A stretch of 64,000 nucleotides of DNA from positions 1 through 64,000 of the forward strand of contig NZ_SCRP01000006.1 of the NCBI RefSeq assembly GCF_004298475.1. The letters run 5' to 3'. A model generated the notes under the pieces. It was not told the origin of the DNA and did not search any database. It saw nothing but the letters and a program-made list of their open reading frames with translations. The position numbers were made by a program, and so were the translations under genes. Shown piece after piece: positions 9,877 to 18,009 of this stretch (position 1 is the first letter of the stretch; every line of letters begins with the position of its first letter). This DNA comes from Paraburkholderia sp. (GTDB taxonomy: Bacteria; Pseudomonadota; Gammaproteobacteria; Burkholderiales; Burkholderiaceae).

Positions 9877-10671
9877 ATGGCCGATCAGGCGTTGCTCGTC
9901 GTCGCTGAAAACACCACGCTCGCGCAGATGGTGGCGCACTATGCGCTGCTGGAGCCGGTGTTCGACACCATGCCCGACGTGGCGTTCTTCGTGAAAGACC
10001 GGGAAGCCCGCTACGTGTTCGCGAACACGACGCTCGCAGCGCGCTGCGGCTTCAGGGACAAGCGTTCGCTGCTCGGCAAGACGGCCGCAGAGGTGTTTCC
10101 CCAGCGTTTCGGCGCGCTCTACACGGCGCAGGACGAGGCCATCATGCGCGAGGACAGCAAGCTCATCGATCAGCTCGAGCTGCATCTCTATCCGGGGCGC
10201 CAGCCCGGCTGGTGCCTGACCTCGAAGGTTCCGCTGCACGACGCGCAAGGCAACGTGCTGGGCCTCGCGGGCATCTCGCGCGACCTGCAGGCCGCGAAGG
10301 GCACGCATCATGCGTATCAGCGCCTCGCCATCGCCGCGCGCCACATCCAGGACAACTACGCGCAACCGCTCAAGGTGTCGCATCTCGCCGCGCTCACGCA
10401 TCTGTCCGTGGCGCAGATCGAGCGCTATTTCCACAAGGTGTTTCATCTCACGCCGCGCCAGATGCTGCTGAAGACGCGGCTCGACGTGGCCTCCGATCTG
10501 CTCGCGGGCGATCTGAGCATCACGGATATCGCCACACGTTGCGGCTACAACGATCACAGCGCGTTCACGCGCCAGTTCAAGGCCACGGTCGGTATCACGC
10601 CGAGCCAGTATCGCGCGTTGCGGCATCCGCGGGCGAAAGGCGGCAAGCCCGCCGATAGCGCCGACGCCTGA
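9877..10671 (+). CDS. PAS-domain AraC-family regulator of hydroxyproline catabolism
   Basis: A 264-residue regulator. Residues about 20-135 form a PAS sensor domain (VFDTMPDVAFFVKDREARY, a family hallmark). Residues about 150-250 carry two helix-turn-helix motifs of the AraC/XylS type, ending in DHSAFTRQFKATVGITPSQYR. It is probably the local activator that responds to hydroxyproline or a derivative. The start is uncertain: the ATG at 9877 has no ribosome site, and a GTG at 9802 in frame would add 25 residues. It follows lhpE by about 150 bases and converges on the deaminase gene. Confidence 0.85.
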   Translation: MADQALLVVAENTTLAQMVAHYALLEPVFDTMPDVAFFVKDREARYVFANTTLAARCGFRDKRSLLGKTAAEVFPQRFGALYTAQDEAIMREDSKLIDQLELHLYPGRQPGWCLTSKVPLHDAQGNVLGLAGISRDLQAAKGTHHAYQRLAIAARHIQDNYAQPLKVSHLAALTHLSVAQIERYFHKVFHLTPRQMLLKTRLDVASDLLAGDLSITDIATRCGYNDHSAFTRQFKATVGITPSQYRALRHPRAKGGKPADSADA

Positions 10672-10707
10672 GTTTGTTTCTTTTCGTTCCGTCCGGCGCG
10701 CCTATGC

Positions 10708-10736
10708 GCGAAGCGGCCCATGACGGGCCGCTTCGC
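10708..10736. terminator. Bidirectional terminator hairpin
   Basis: A perfect 12-base stem, GCGAAGCGGCCC and its complement, closed by a five-base loop. It lies between the convergent PAS-AraC gene and the deaminase gene, so it can serve both. There is no long T run on either side. Confidence 0.65.
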
Positions 10737-10768
10737 TTACGCTTCAACGAGAGGTTCGACGGGACCGC

Positions 10769-11713
10769 TTAGTCTTGCAGACCTTTGGACCATTCGCGAT
10801 ACCAGTTGCGGAACAGGGCATATTGGCTTTCTGCATAGTTGCGTTGGGCGTCGCTGAGCACGTCGGTTTCGTTGAAATGGAGCGTGTATTCCTTGTCGCC
10901 ATTCAGCACCATCAGATACTTGTAGAACAGGACCAGGTCCGTTCCTTCGTCGAACGACGACAAGACGGCGAGTGCCGTATCCAGTTCCATCGCGAGGCGA
11001 CGGGCGGTGACGTCGCCCGCAGCCGCCTTCTTGCTCAACTTCACCAGCTGCAGCACTTCGCGCGGCAGTGCGTTGCCGATGCCGGTAATCGCGCCCGTCG
11101 CACCGCAGTTCACGAAGCCATGGACGACCTGGGTATCGACGCCCGCCATCAGAATCACGTTGTCGTCTTGCGACGTAATGTTCTCGGCCGCGTAGCGCAT
11201 GTCCGCTGCTCCGCCGAATTCCTTGAAGCCAACCAGATTGGGGAACTGGCGACGCAGTTCGAAGAACAGATCCGCGCGCGTGGCAAAGCCGTAGTAGGGG
11301 CTGTTGTAAATGACTGCGGGCAGCGCCGGTGCGGCGGCGAGAATCGCGGAGAAATGCGCCTTCTGCGCAGCAGGAGACGATCCGCGCGAGAGCACGCGCG
11401 GGATGACCATCAAGCCCTGCGCGCCGACTTTCGCCGCATGGGCCGCGTGCGAAACCGCTTCTTTCGAGTTCACCGCGCCGGTGCCGACGACCGTCGGCAC
11501 GCCCGCCGCCACGAGGCGTGCGACGCCTTCCTGGCGCTCGGACTCGGTCAGGAGCGGCCAGTCGCCCATCGAACCGCAATACACGACCGCGCTCATGCCG
11601 AGATCCACGAGTTCCCGTCCTTTGGCCACGAGAGCGTCGAAGTCCGGCTTGCGCGCGGCGGTGCAGGGGGTCATGAGTGCCGGGATAGTACCTTCGAAGA
11701 TATTGGAAGACAT
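10769..11713 (-). CDS. lhpC: Pyrroline-4-hydroxy-2-carboxylate deaminase (DHDPS/NAL family)
   Basis: A 314-residue TIM-barrel lyase of the dihydrodipicolinate synthase family. The Schiff-base lysine is in NLVGFKEFGG, and the catalytic tyrosine motif is IYNSPYYG. In hydroxyproline pathways such an enzyme deaminates and dehydrates pyrroline-4-hydroxy-2-carboxylate to 2,5-dioxopentanoate (EC 3.5.4.22). The ATG at 11713 has AGGA seven bases before; a GTG directly upstream is in frame. It converges on the lhp operon, and its specificity is inferred from this position. Dioxopentanoate dehydrogenase, the final step to 2-oxoglutarate, is not in the window. Confidence 0.85.
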   Translation of the reverse strand: MSSNIFEGTIPALMTPCTAARKPDFDALVAKGRELVDLGMSAVVYCGSMGDWPLLTESERQEGVARLVAAGVPTVVGTGAVNSKEAVSHAAHAAKVGAQGLMVIPRVLSRGSSPAAQKAHFSAILAAAPALPAVIYNSPYYGFATRADLFFELRRQFPNLVGFKEFGGAADMRYAAENITSQDDNVILMAGVDTQVVHGFVNCGATGAITGIGNALPREVLQLVKLSKKAAAGDVTARRLAMELDTALAVLSSFDEGTDLVLFYKYLMVLNGDKEYTLHFNETDVLSDAQRNYAESQYALFRNWYREWSKGLQD

Positions 11714-12017
11714 CACGCGTTCCTGAATAGTCTGAAGAATTGGGAATAAAGGCCAATCACAGGCGCATCGGTGCAGTGATGCAGGGGAAGCGGCCGCGAT
11801 GTGCCGATACTAATCCTGACGTATATTTTATACAATCTATTTTTTGAAGGCTGCCGGAGCGGGCCTGAACGGCGGCCAGCCGACAAAAACTGCGGTAATT
11901 ATGGATTTGCCTTCAGCAGACGCGAAAGCCTGGGTCGCCCACGCTTCGCGTGGGTCGGACTTAGTCGTCGCGTGAAGAGTGGCGGGTATTAGAAGAGGCC
12001 GATATGGCCTTGGAAGC
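11714..12017. other. Upstream region of the deaminase gene
   Basis: About 300 bases. The only notable element is the A+T-rich palindrome at 11821-11833, described separately. No gene is supported. Confidence 0.5.
11821..11833 (-). promoter_or_regulatory. Possible GntR (FCD-type) operator upstream of lhpC
   Basis: Read on the minus strand the site is GTATAAAATATAC, with perfect GTATA/TATAC arms. A near copy, GTATAAATTATAT, lies upstream of the GntR-family gene at 12795-12807. Regulators with FCD domains commonly bind short TTGTATACAA-like palindromes. The assignment rests only on the shared motif and position. Confidence 0.4.
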
Positions 12018-12706
12018 TCACGCTGAAAGACGTCGCCGCGACGCGATGAACTGCTTGAGCTCTTCGCAGGCGTTGTCGATGTGACGCTTCAGTAGCGCGG
12101 CGGCGCCACGAATGTCGCCTGTTTTGCACAGCCGCACCAGTTCGTCATGTTCTTCTTCGGCGCGTCTGGTGCTTTGCGCACTGAGGGAGAGCTGGAGGCG
12201 CGTGTAGCGGCTGTTTGCTGCAGAAGCGAGTTGACGATCGCCAACGTGCGAGGCTGATCCGCCTTCGACATCAGGATGGCATGCAGACGGGTGTTCAGCT
12301 CGCCCCATCGCGCCTGGTGCTGGGCGTGCAATTCGCGTCGATATTCGGCGATGATGCCGTCCATCTCATCGAAATCCGCTGGCGTGAGTTTCGGTACGGA
12401 TTTCTTCAGAAGACGCGGTTCGAGCAAACCGCGCAACTCGAATAGCTCGGCGATTTCGGAAATCGAAAGTTCCGACACCACTGCGCCCTTGTGAGGCACG
12501 CTCTTGACGAGCCCTTCTCCTTCCAGCTGTACGAGCGCCTCACGAATCGGAATACGGCTGATGCCCATTTCCACTGCGAGTGCGTCCTGTTTGAGCTGGA
12601 ATCCCTCCGGATACTCGCCGGACATGATCCTCCGGCGCAACTCGTCGGCAGCCGCGTCGGCGACCGTGATACTCCGAAGTTTGGACGATCCGCCTGCCAT
12701 CGACAT
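12018..12706 (-). pseudogene. GntR-family regulator with FCD domain, frameshifted
   Basis: The first part (12706 down to about 12217) encodes a winged helix (ADELRRRIMSGEYPEGFQL, ISRIPIREALVQLEGEGLV) and the start of an FCD ligand domain. Near 12214-12216 the frame shifts. The normal FCD ending, RYTRLQLSLS ... EEEHDELVRLCKTGDIRGAA ... LLKRHIDNA, continues in another frame to 12018. One extra A in a CAAAC run on the coding strand would restore NSRYTR and a protein of about 229 residues. It is therefore either a recent loss or a sequencing slip. By position it likely repressed lhpC. A GTG at 12715 is an alternative start. Confidence 0.8.
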
Positions 12707-12794
12707 AGGACACACTCAATTCGTGCTGTTGGAAATTTCGGGTCGGCCCGAAGCGATCGGTGCGGTCATCACAATCGTTAATCGCTCTGGAAAT

Positions 12795-12807
12795 GTATAA
12801 ATTATAT
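12795..12807 (+). promoter_or_regulatory. Second copy of the possible GntR operator
   Basis: GTATAAATTATAT, about 90 bases upstream of the GntR-family gene. It shares ten of thirteen positions with the minus-strand palindrome before lhpC. This would fit autoregulation, but the site is A+T-rich and could equally be part of a promoter. Confidence 0.3.
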
Positions 12808-12904
12808 CCAGGCCGTTTGCGGGTATCGACGACCCGCTGCCCGACACTTTCATCGGCGGGGTTGCAACCGCTCCGGCGGGCAAGCCTGCGTGAAGACGGC
12901 ACCT

Positions 12905-13777
12905 TCAGTGCGGCGCGTCGCCCGCGGGAGGTGCGTCGCCGCCGGCTTTCTGCGATTTTTCGTTCGCGTCGTCGTCGTTGCTGCGTGCCCAGAAAAAGCG
13001 ATCCGGCAACCAGGCGCCCATGCCGGGCCGAAACGCGCTGCGCACGGCCTGATACACATACTCCTGCGCCTCGCGCACGGCTTCGGGCGGTTCCTGGCCG
13101 TTTGCCAGCAACGCGGCGATTGCCGCGCCGAGCGTGTCGGTCAGGCCGAGCATCGGCTGCGTCGCGCGGTCCCACAGATCCTGGCGCAACTGGCCGTCCT
13201 CGCAGAACAGCGTGTTGACCAGGCGATGCGTGCCCGTCTCCATCGAAAGGATGTATTCGCAACCAGTTGAGAGCAGATGCGCGATTGCCGCATCGATGCT
13301 GGGCGCTTCGGCGTCGCCGTCGGGCTGCGCGAGCGCGAGCAGCGTCGCGGCGTCTGCGACGAGCAGCGTGGTTTGCGGCGCGAGCAGATCGGCAATGGCT
13401 TCGCGCAGTTCGTCGGCGGCGAGCACGTGTTCGTCGTCGAGCGTGAAGTCGGGGGCGAGAATGAGCGGGATGTCGTCGTAGTCGGCCACCACTTCGGCGA
13501 TGGCGCTCACCACTTCGGCGCGCGTGGCCGCGCCCACCTTGAAGGCCGCGACGGGCATGTCCTCCAGCAGCATGCGGGCCTGGGTCGCGACGACTTCGGG
13601 GTCGAGCCCGGTGACTTCGTCGCAGCCCGCCGAATCGCGCACGGTATAGCCGGTGAGCACGCTCACGCCGTGGCAGCCCATGCTGGCGAGCGTGAGCAGG
13701 TCGGCTTGCAGGCCGCCCCCGCCGGTCGGATCGGAAAGGCCGAAGGTGAGGACGATGGGAGGCGTGTCGCTGGGCAT
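12905..13777 (-). CDS. thiD: ThiD-like hydroxymethylpyrimidine kinase family protein
   Basis: A 290-residue ribokinase-fold protein. ThiD phosphorylates HMP and HMP-P in thiamine synthesis. Recognisable are SDPTGGGGLQADLLTLASMG near the N-terminus and the C-terminal DTLGAAIAALLANG. The usual HGTGCT loop that holds the catalytic cysteine is shortened to DTLGAA, so the Cys is absent. It may be a divergent ThiD or a relative with another substrate. The ATG at 13777 fits the family start; an upstream in-frame ATG at 13828 would add 17 residues. It is divergent from the rubredoxin gene, an arrangement common in Burkholderiaceae. The thiD symbol is provisional. Confidence 0.75.
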   Translation of the reverse strand: MPSDTPPIVLTFGLSDPTGGGGLQADLLTLASMGCHGVSVLTGYTVRDSAGCDEVTGLDPEVVATQARMLLEDMPVAAFKVGAATRAEVVSAIAEVVADYDDIPLILAPDFTLDDEHVLAADELREAIADLLAPQTTLLVADAATLLALAQPDGDAEAPSIDAAIAHLLSTGCEYILSMETGTHRLVNTLFCEDGQLRQDLWDRATQPMLGLTDTLGAAIAALLANGQEPPEAVREAQEYVYQAVRSAFRPGMGAWLPDRFFWARSNDDDANEKSQKAGGDAPPAGDAPH

Positions 13778-14027
13778 GTGCGTGACGAGTGTGGAGTAGC
13801 GTGGCGCGGGAGCGCGCCGTGTCTCCAATTATGCGCATTATCGGCGCGTCCGGGGACGGATGAAGTCGGCGGCGCGCCGATTTTTGTGCGGCGCGCCGCC
13901 GCGCGCCCCGCAACTGATGCGGGACGATTCCCGCGACCGGGTTGCTAGGCACAAAATCGGCAACACGGTACCATCATGGCTCTTGTCTCCCGACCATTTC
14001 TTTTGGACTTTTCGACGCGGCATAAGA

Positions 14028-14198
14028 ATGGAATATAGAAGCTGGATGTGCCTGATCTGCGGCTGGATCTACGACGAAGCAGCCGGTTTGCCAGAGGAAG
14101 GCATCGCGCCCGGCACGCGCTGGGAGGATGTTCCGATCAACTGGACCTGTCCTGAATGCGGTGCACGCAAGGAGGATTTCGAGATGGTCCAGATCTGA
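14028..14198 (+). CDS. rubA: Rubredoxin
   Basis: A 56-residue rubredoxin. Four cysteines in two pairs, CLIC (8-11) and CPEC (41-44), bind a single iron. The protein carries electrons in the cytoplasm, for example to alkane hydroxylases or oxygen-detoxifying enzymes; no such partner is nearby. The ATG at 14028 gives the family-typical length and has only a weak ribosome site. It is divergent from the ThiD-like gene and ends at a strong hairpin. Confidence 0.95.
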   Translation: MEYRSWMCLICGWIYDEAAGLPEEGIAPGTRWEDVPINWTCPECGARKEDFEMVQI

Positions 14199-14202
14199 CG
14201 AC

Positions 14203-14250
14203 GTGTACATAGGGCGCGCTGATGGCGCGCCCTATGTACACACGTCTTTT
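14203..14250 (+). terminator. Rho-independent terminator of the rubredoxin gene
   Basis: A perfect 17-base stem (14203-14219 with 14225-14241), a five-base loop, then ACGTCTTTT. It starts five bases after the stop codon. Confidence 0.85.
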
Positions 14251-14426
14251 GAGATAGCCGCCCGGATAGCCTGATTGCCGGCTGTCCCGCTGCCGTAAAA
14301 CTTCTCTTCGTCCGATTGCGAGCCGGTCTGTCCGGCACCCGGCGTGCTGCACCGGGAGGCAGCACGCAGGCCGCCCTGGTCAACCTGGCCGCCGCATCGG
14401 TCCGCAATCGCTTTCGGCGCTGTCCT

Positions 14427-16016
14427 ATGAACCTTCGTTCAACGTCCGTCGCCCGTTTCGAAGCCTTGCCCAATCCGCGCGGTGCGCATGTGCCGCTCGC
14501 GCGCGCCGCGCTCGCCGAGGCGCAGCACGCGTTCGACACGCGCGGCGACGTCACGACGCCGCTGCTTCATGCCGGGCGTGCGTTGCGCGAAGCCGGATGG
14601 CTCGCAGCGGCACGTTTCGCCGACACGCTCCTGCTCGCGTCGCCTTTCGCGCTTTCGGCGCCCGGCGGGGCGGCCGCGCCGCATGGCCAGCCGTCGCGCC
14701 ACGCAGCGGCGGGCGAGGGCGATGAAGCGGCGCGCACGCTCTTTCGCGACGCGATTGCCGACCTGATGGGCGCGCTCGAGCGTCACAATTTGCGCGAGCA
14801 GTCGTGCTCACCGGCGCTCTATGCGCGGCAGCAGGCGCTTTTCGAACTGGTTGCCCAGCAAACGCCGGGTGTGTCGCTCGCTTACGACGACGTCGCGTTG
14901 CTTGGCCGGCCGATCGCGTCCGCGACGCTGCGCGCACAGCCCGCGCACAAGCTCGCACAGATCCGCGCGCGTTACGAGGCGGCGCTGCTGCCTGCGCTCA
15001 AGATGCGGCTCGCCAATGGCGGCCGTGCGGTGGCGGCGCTGGCCAACGCGGCGTTTGACGAGATGGACGCCTGCTTTGCCGAACTCGCCAGCCCCGATCC
15101 GTACGATTACTGGCGCCTCGCGGCGGCATGCACGCGCGCATTGCGGAGCGGCGCGTCACTGTGGGGCGACGACGAAATGCGGCGCTTCTACGCGCGCTGC
15201 AATCTGCTGCTCGCGGATCAGTCGCATGGGCTGCGCGTCGCGCCGCAATCGCTCGTGCGCACGACGCTCGCGCTTTTGTGGCGCGATTACGCGCTCTTCG
15301 GCGCGGCGGCTGAAGACACCGCCGACGTCGAACTACTGCACGATTACGGCCTGACCGTGGACTGGCACGTCGCCGGTACGCAGGCATCCGAGGCGCTTTG
15401 GGAGGCGGAAACCGCGCAGGCCGACGCCACGGCGTCGCGCGTCGCGCACACGCGCGAACTCGGCGTGCTCGCGCTCAACGCGAATGCGTACGAGGATTTC
15501 CTGCAGACGGCCGACGCTTCGATGGTCGCGCTTGCGGACCATGCCCGTGCGTGGTCCGGGCACGCGCAAAGCGACGCCGCCGAAGCGCTGCTTGCAGGCG
15601 ATGCGGCATATCGGCTCGGCGCGGCGGCGTGGGCGCTTGGTCTTGGACATGTCGGGTTGCTTGCCGACGCGCTCGGCCTCGCGTGGCGGCGCACCGCGCA
15701 CGCGGCGGCTACTGGGGTTGCAAGCGGGGTTGCAAGCGGGGCTGCAAGCGGGGCTGCAAGCGGGGCGACAAGCGGGGCTGCAAGCGGGGCTGCAAGCGGG
15801 ACGGGCGAGCCGTCGCGGGCGGCCAGTGCGACTGCGGCACCGGATGGCGCAGTGCTCGAGCAGGCAAGCGAAACGCTGCGCGCGATGCTGCACAAGATCG
15901 CGGCAGGTATCGCGCAGCCGGATGCGACGGCTGCTGTGCGCGCGCTCGGCGCGGCGATCACGGGCGCGGGGGCGGCAGCGGGGACCGTTGCTGCGCCTGG
16001 CAATCCACAGCACTAG
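14427..16016 (+). CDS. Uncharacterised protein resembling the N-terminal region of ChpA/PilL
   Basis: A 529-residue, Ala-rich, mostly helical protein without signal peptide or membrane segments. Two stretches recall the N-terminal helical domains of ChpA/PilL chemotaxis-type kinases: HAGRALREAGWLAAARFADT and the block around 15000-15300 (IRARYEAALLPALK, then YWRLAAACTRALRSG, then SLVRTTLALLWRD). No phosphotransfer histidine, kinase or receiver domain follows. Seven 12-base repeats near the end encode (Gly-Val/Ala-Ala-Ser)n. The ATG at 14427 is chosen because coding character begins there. It is followed by algH with a 328-base gap. The ChpA similarity is by eye only. Confidence 0.6.
   Translation: MNLRSTSVARFEALPNPRGAHVPLARAALAEAQHAFDTRGDVTTPLLHAGRALREAGWLAAARFADTLLLASPFALSAPGGAAAPHGQPSRHAAAGEGDEAARTLFRDAIADLMGALERHNLREQSCSPALYARQQALFELVAQQTPGVSLAYDDVALLGRPIASATLRAQPAHKLAQIRARYEAALLPALKMRLANGGRAVAALANAAFDEMDACFAELASPDPYDYWRLAAACTRALRSGASLWGDDEMRRFYARCNLLLADQSHGLRVAPQSLVRTTLALLWRDYALFGAAAEDTADVELLHDYGLTVDWHVAGTQASEALWEAETAQADATASRVAHTRELGVLALNANAYEDFLQTADASMVALADHARAWSGHAQSDAAEALLAGDAAYRLGAAAWALGLGHVGLLADALGLAWRRTAHAAATGVASGVASGAASGAASGATSGAASGAASGTGEPSRAASATAAPDGAVLEQASETLRAMLHKIAAGIAQPDATAAVRALGAAITGAGAAAGTVAAPGNPQH
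15714..15797 (+). repeat. Seven tandem 12-base repeats inside the ChpA-like gene
   Basis: The unit is GGGGYTGCAAGC. Copies begin at 15714, 15726, 15738, 15750, 15762 (diverged to GCGACAAGC), 15774 and 15786. The unit is a multiple of three, so copy-number change would lengthen or shorten a Gly-Ala-Ala-Ser linker without breaking the frame. Confidence 0.95.
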
Positions 16017-16344
16017 CCGCCACATTCGGGCACATCTGGGCACACGCGGGCATCGAGCTTGCAGACAAGACGCAGTGCCCGCCGCCGTCTCGCACCCTTT
16101 CGCGCTCTTTTAACGTAGATCCAACGAAATGCTCCGATCGGCGTCATCGCGGTTCCCCGCTCTGCGGGCGCGGTGCCCCTGCGTGTTAGAGTGAGCACCC
16201 AGCGGTAAGCATTGTGGCGGCAGGGCGCAGGGCGCGGGCACCTTCCAGGTGCGCCGGGCGGTCCCGCACACGGCGGCACAAGTCCCCCCAGGACACCCCG
16301 GCACGCTACCGCCATTCCGCATCGTCTTTGCTAGAATTCAAACC
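16017..16344. other. Gap upstream of algH
   Basis: About 330 bases. It holds a short direct repeat (CGGGCACAT / TGGGCACAC near 16026-16042) but no supported gene. The promoter of the algH-ruvX-pyrR operon should lie here; I cannot point to a convincing pair of boxes. Confidence 0.5.
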
Positions 16345-16923
16345 ATGTCCAAGAGTAACGATCGCATCAATTTGACCAACCAGTTCCTGATCGCCATGCC
16401 CAACATGGCGGATCCCACGTTTTCAGGAACGGTGGTCTATCTTTGCGATCATTCCGAGCGCGGTGCGCTCGGTCTCGTCATCAACCGTCCCACGGACATC
16501 GATCTGCAGGCTCTCTTTTCCCGCATCGACCTCAAGCTCGAAATCGAGCCGCTCCTGCACGTACCCGTCTATTTCGGCGGCCCCGTGCAGACCGAGCGCG
16601 GCTTTGTGCTGCACGCGCCCGAGGAGGGCACGAGCTACACATCGTCGATGTCGGTGCCGGGCGGCCTCGAAATGACCACGTCGAAGGACGTGCTCGAAGC
16701 CGTCGCGAACGGCAAGGGCCCGGAGCGTTTCTTGCTGACGCTCGGCCACGCCGGATGGGGCGCGGGCCAGCTCGAAGACGAAATCTCGCGCAACGGCTGG
16801 CTCACGGTCGAGGCCGATCCGAAGATCGTTTTCGACGTGCCCGCCGAAGGGCGCTTCGATGCGGCGCTTGCGCTGCTCGGCATCTCGTCGACGATGCTTT
16901 CGGGCGAAGCGGGTCACGCATGA
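16345..16923 (+). CDS. algH: YqgE/AlgH family protein (UPF0301)
   Basis: A 192-residue cytoplasmic protein of the UPF0301 family, known as AlgH in Pseudomonas and YqgE in E. coli. Typical segments are [30 protein letters not shown] and [17 protein letters not shown], and the length is standard. Its biochemical role is unresolved; it was named for an effect on alginate regulation. The ATG at 16345 matches the family start. Its stop overlaps the ruvX start, an old and widespread pairing. Confidence 0.95.
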   Translation: MSKSNDRINLTNQFLIAMPNMADPTFSGTVVYLCDHSERGALGLVINRPTDIDLQALFSRIDLKLEIEPLLHVPVYFGGPVQTERGFVLHAPEEGTSYTSSMSVPGGLEMTTSKDVLEAVANGKGPERFLLTLGHAGWGAGQLEDEISRNGWLTVEADPKIVFDVPAEGRFDAALALLGISSTMLSGEAGHA

Positions 16924-17363
16924 GCGTGGCTACCGGGCGTGGCGCGGCTGAAGCCACCCTGCTCGCATTCGACTACGGCGAAAAACGCATCGGCGTCGCG
17001 CTCGGCAACGCGCTCACGCATAGCGCGCGGGCGCTCACTGTGATTCAGAACCGCAGCCGCGACTATCGTTTCGAAGCCGTCGGCGCGCTGCTGCGCGAGT
17101 GGCAGCCCGATCTGCTCGTCGTCGGCTTGCCGTCACATCCCGACGGCGCGCCGCACGCCATGACGCAGCAGGCCAAACGCTTCGGCAATCAACTGAACGG
17201 ACGCTTCAATCTGCCGGTGGTGTGGGTGGACGAGCGCTATTCGTCTGTCGATGCCGAGGCGCGTCTGCGCGAACGCGGCGAAGGCAAGAACCAGCTCGAT
17301 GCCGAAGCGGCCTGCGTGATCCTCCAGCAATACCTCGACGAACTCTCCGCTCCCACGCCATGA
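16920..17363 (+). CDS. ruvX: Holliday-junction resolvase-like nuclease RuvX (YqgF)
   Basis: A 147-residue RNase H-fold nuclease. The acidic residues of the active site lie in [22 protein letters not shown] and QLDAEAA. The family acts in 16S rRNA 5' maturation and/or Holliday-junction resolution and is essential in several species. The gene overlaps both neighbours by ATGA (16920 and 17360), so it is translated with algH and pyrR. Confidence 0.95.
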   Translation: MSVATGRGAAEATLLAFDYGEKRIGVALGNALTHSARALTVIQNRSRDYRFEAVGALLREWQPDLLVVGLPSHPDGAPHAMTQQAKRFGNQLNGRFNLPVVWVDERYSSVDAEARLRERGEGKNQLDAEAACVILQQYLDELSAPTP

Positions 17364-17890
17364 GTCCCAGCGACACGCTCGACGCCGAGGCGCTCTATCG
17401 CGCCGTCCTCGACCAGATCCGCGCCGCGTATCCCGCGGACGCATTCAGCGCGCCCGATGGCGTCGCGCTCGCGGGCATCCATAGCGGCGGCGCGTGGATT
17501 GCAGCGCGGCTCGCGCACGATCTCGGCGCGAGCGGATGGGGCGTCGTCAACGTTGCGCTCCATCGCGACGACTACGCCAAAAAAGGCCTGCACAGTCAGG
17601 CGAGCCCGACTTCGTTGCCGTTCGAAGTGGAGGGCCGCCGTATCGTGCTGGTCGACGACGTGCTGTACACGGGCCGCACCGTGCGCGCGGCGCTCAACGA
17701 ACTGTACGACTACGGCCGCCCCGCTTCGGTCGAGCTGGCGGTGCTGGCCGATCGCGGCGGCCGCGAGCTGCCGGTGGCGGCGCGCTTCGCAGGCGGTATC
17801 GCGGAGGTGGCCGCCGACGCGACGCTCGTGCTCGAACGCGACGCCGACGGCCGTTTCGCGTTTCACGTCACGCCGGCAGGCGGCGCCTGA
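17360..17890 (+). CDS. pyrR: PyrR: uracil phosphoribosyltransferase / pyrimidine regulator
   Basis: A 176-residue type I phosphoribosyltransferase. The PRPP-binding loop is [16 protein letters not shown]; the preceding HRDDYAKKG is also typical of PyrR. The protein salvages uracil and in Gram-positives attenuates pyr mRNA; in beta-proteobacteria a regulatory role is less clear. It lies 119 bases upstream of pyrB in the order seen in Pseudomonas and Burkholderia. I see no convincing PyrR attenuator in that gap. Confidence 0.93.
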   Translation: MSPSDTLDAEALYRAVLDQIRAAYPADAFSAPDGVALAGIHSGGAWIAARLAHDLGASGWGVVNVALHRDDYAKKGLHSQASPTSLPFEVEGRRIVLVDDVLYTGRTVRAALNELYDYGRPASVELAVLADRGGRELPVAARFAGGIAEVAADATLVLERDADGRFAFHVTPAGGA

Positions 17891-18009
17891 TGGTGCGCGA
17901 TGGTGACTGATGGCGCCAGTTCGACCCGCGCGTTGCGTGTGCTCCGCGAAGCTATCGACCTCGCGCGCATTCCGTACGATCCCGGCCCTGCATGCAAAGG
18001 ACCTCAGCG

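Noticed and set aside
15714..15797. Repeat array considered as a CRISPR-like array
   Set aside because: The 12-base units are directly adjacent without spacers, lie inside a coding frame, and no cas genes are near.
17891..18009. PyrR-type attenuator between pyrR and pyrB
   Set aside because: No anti-antiterminator, antiterminator and terminator set could be folded convincingly by eye.
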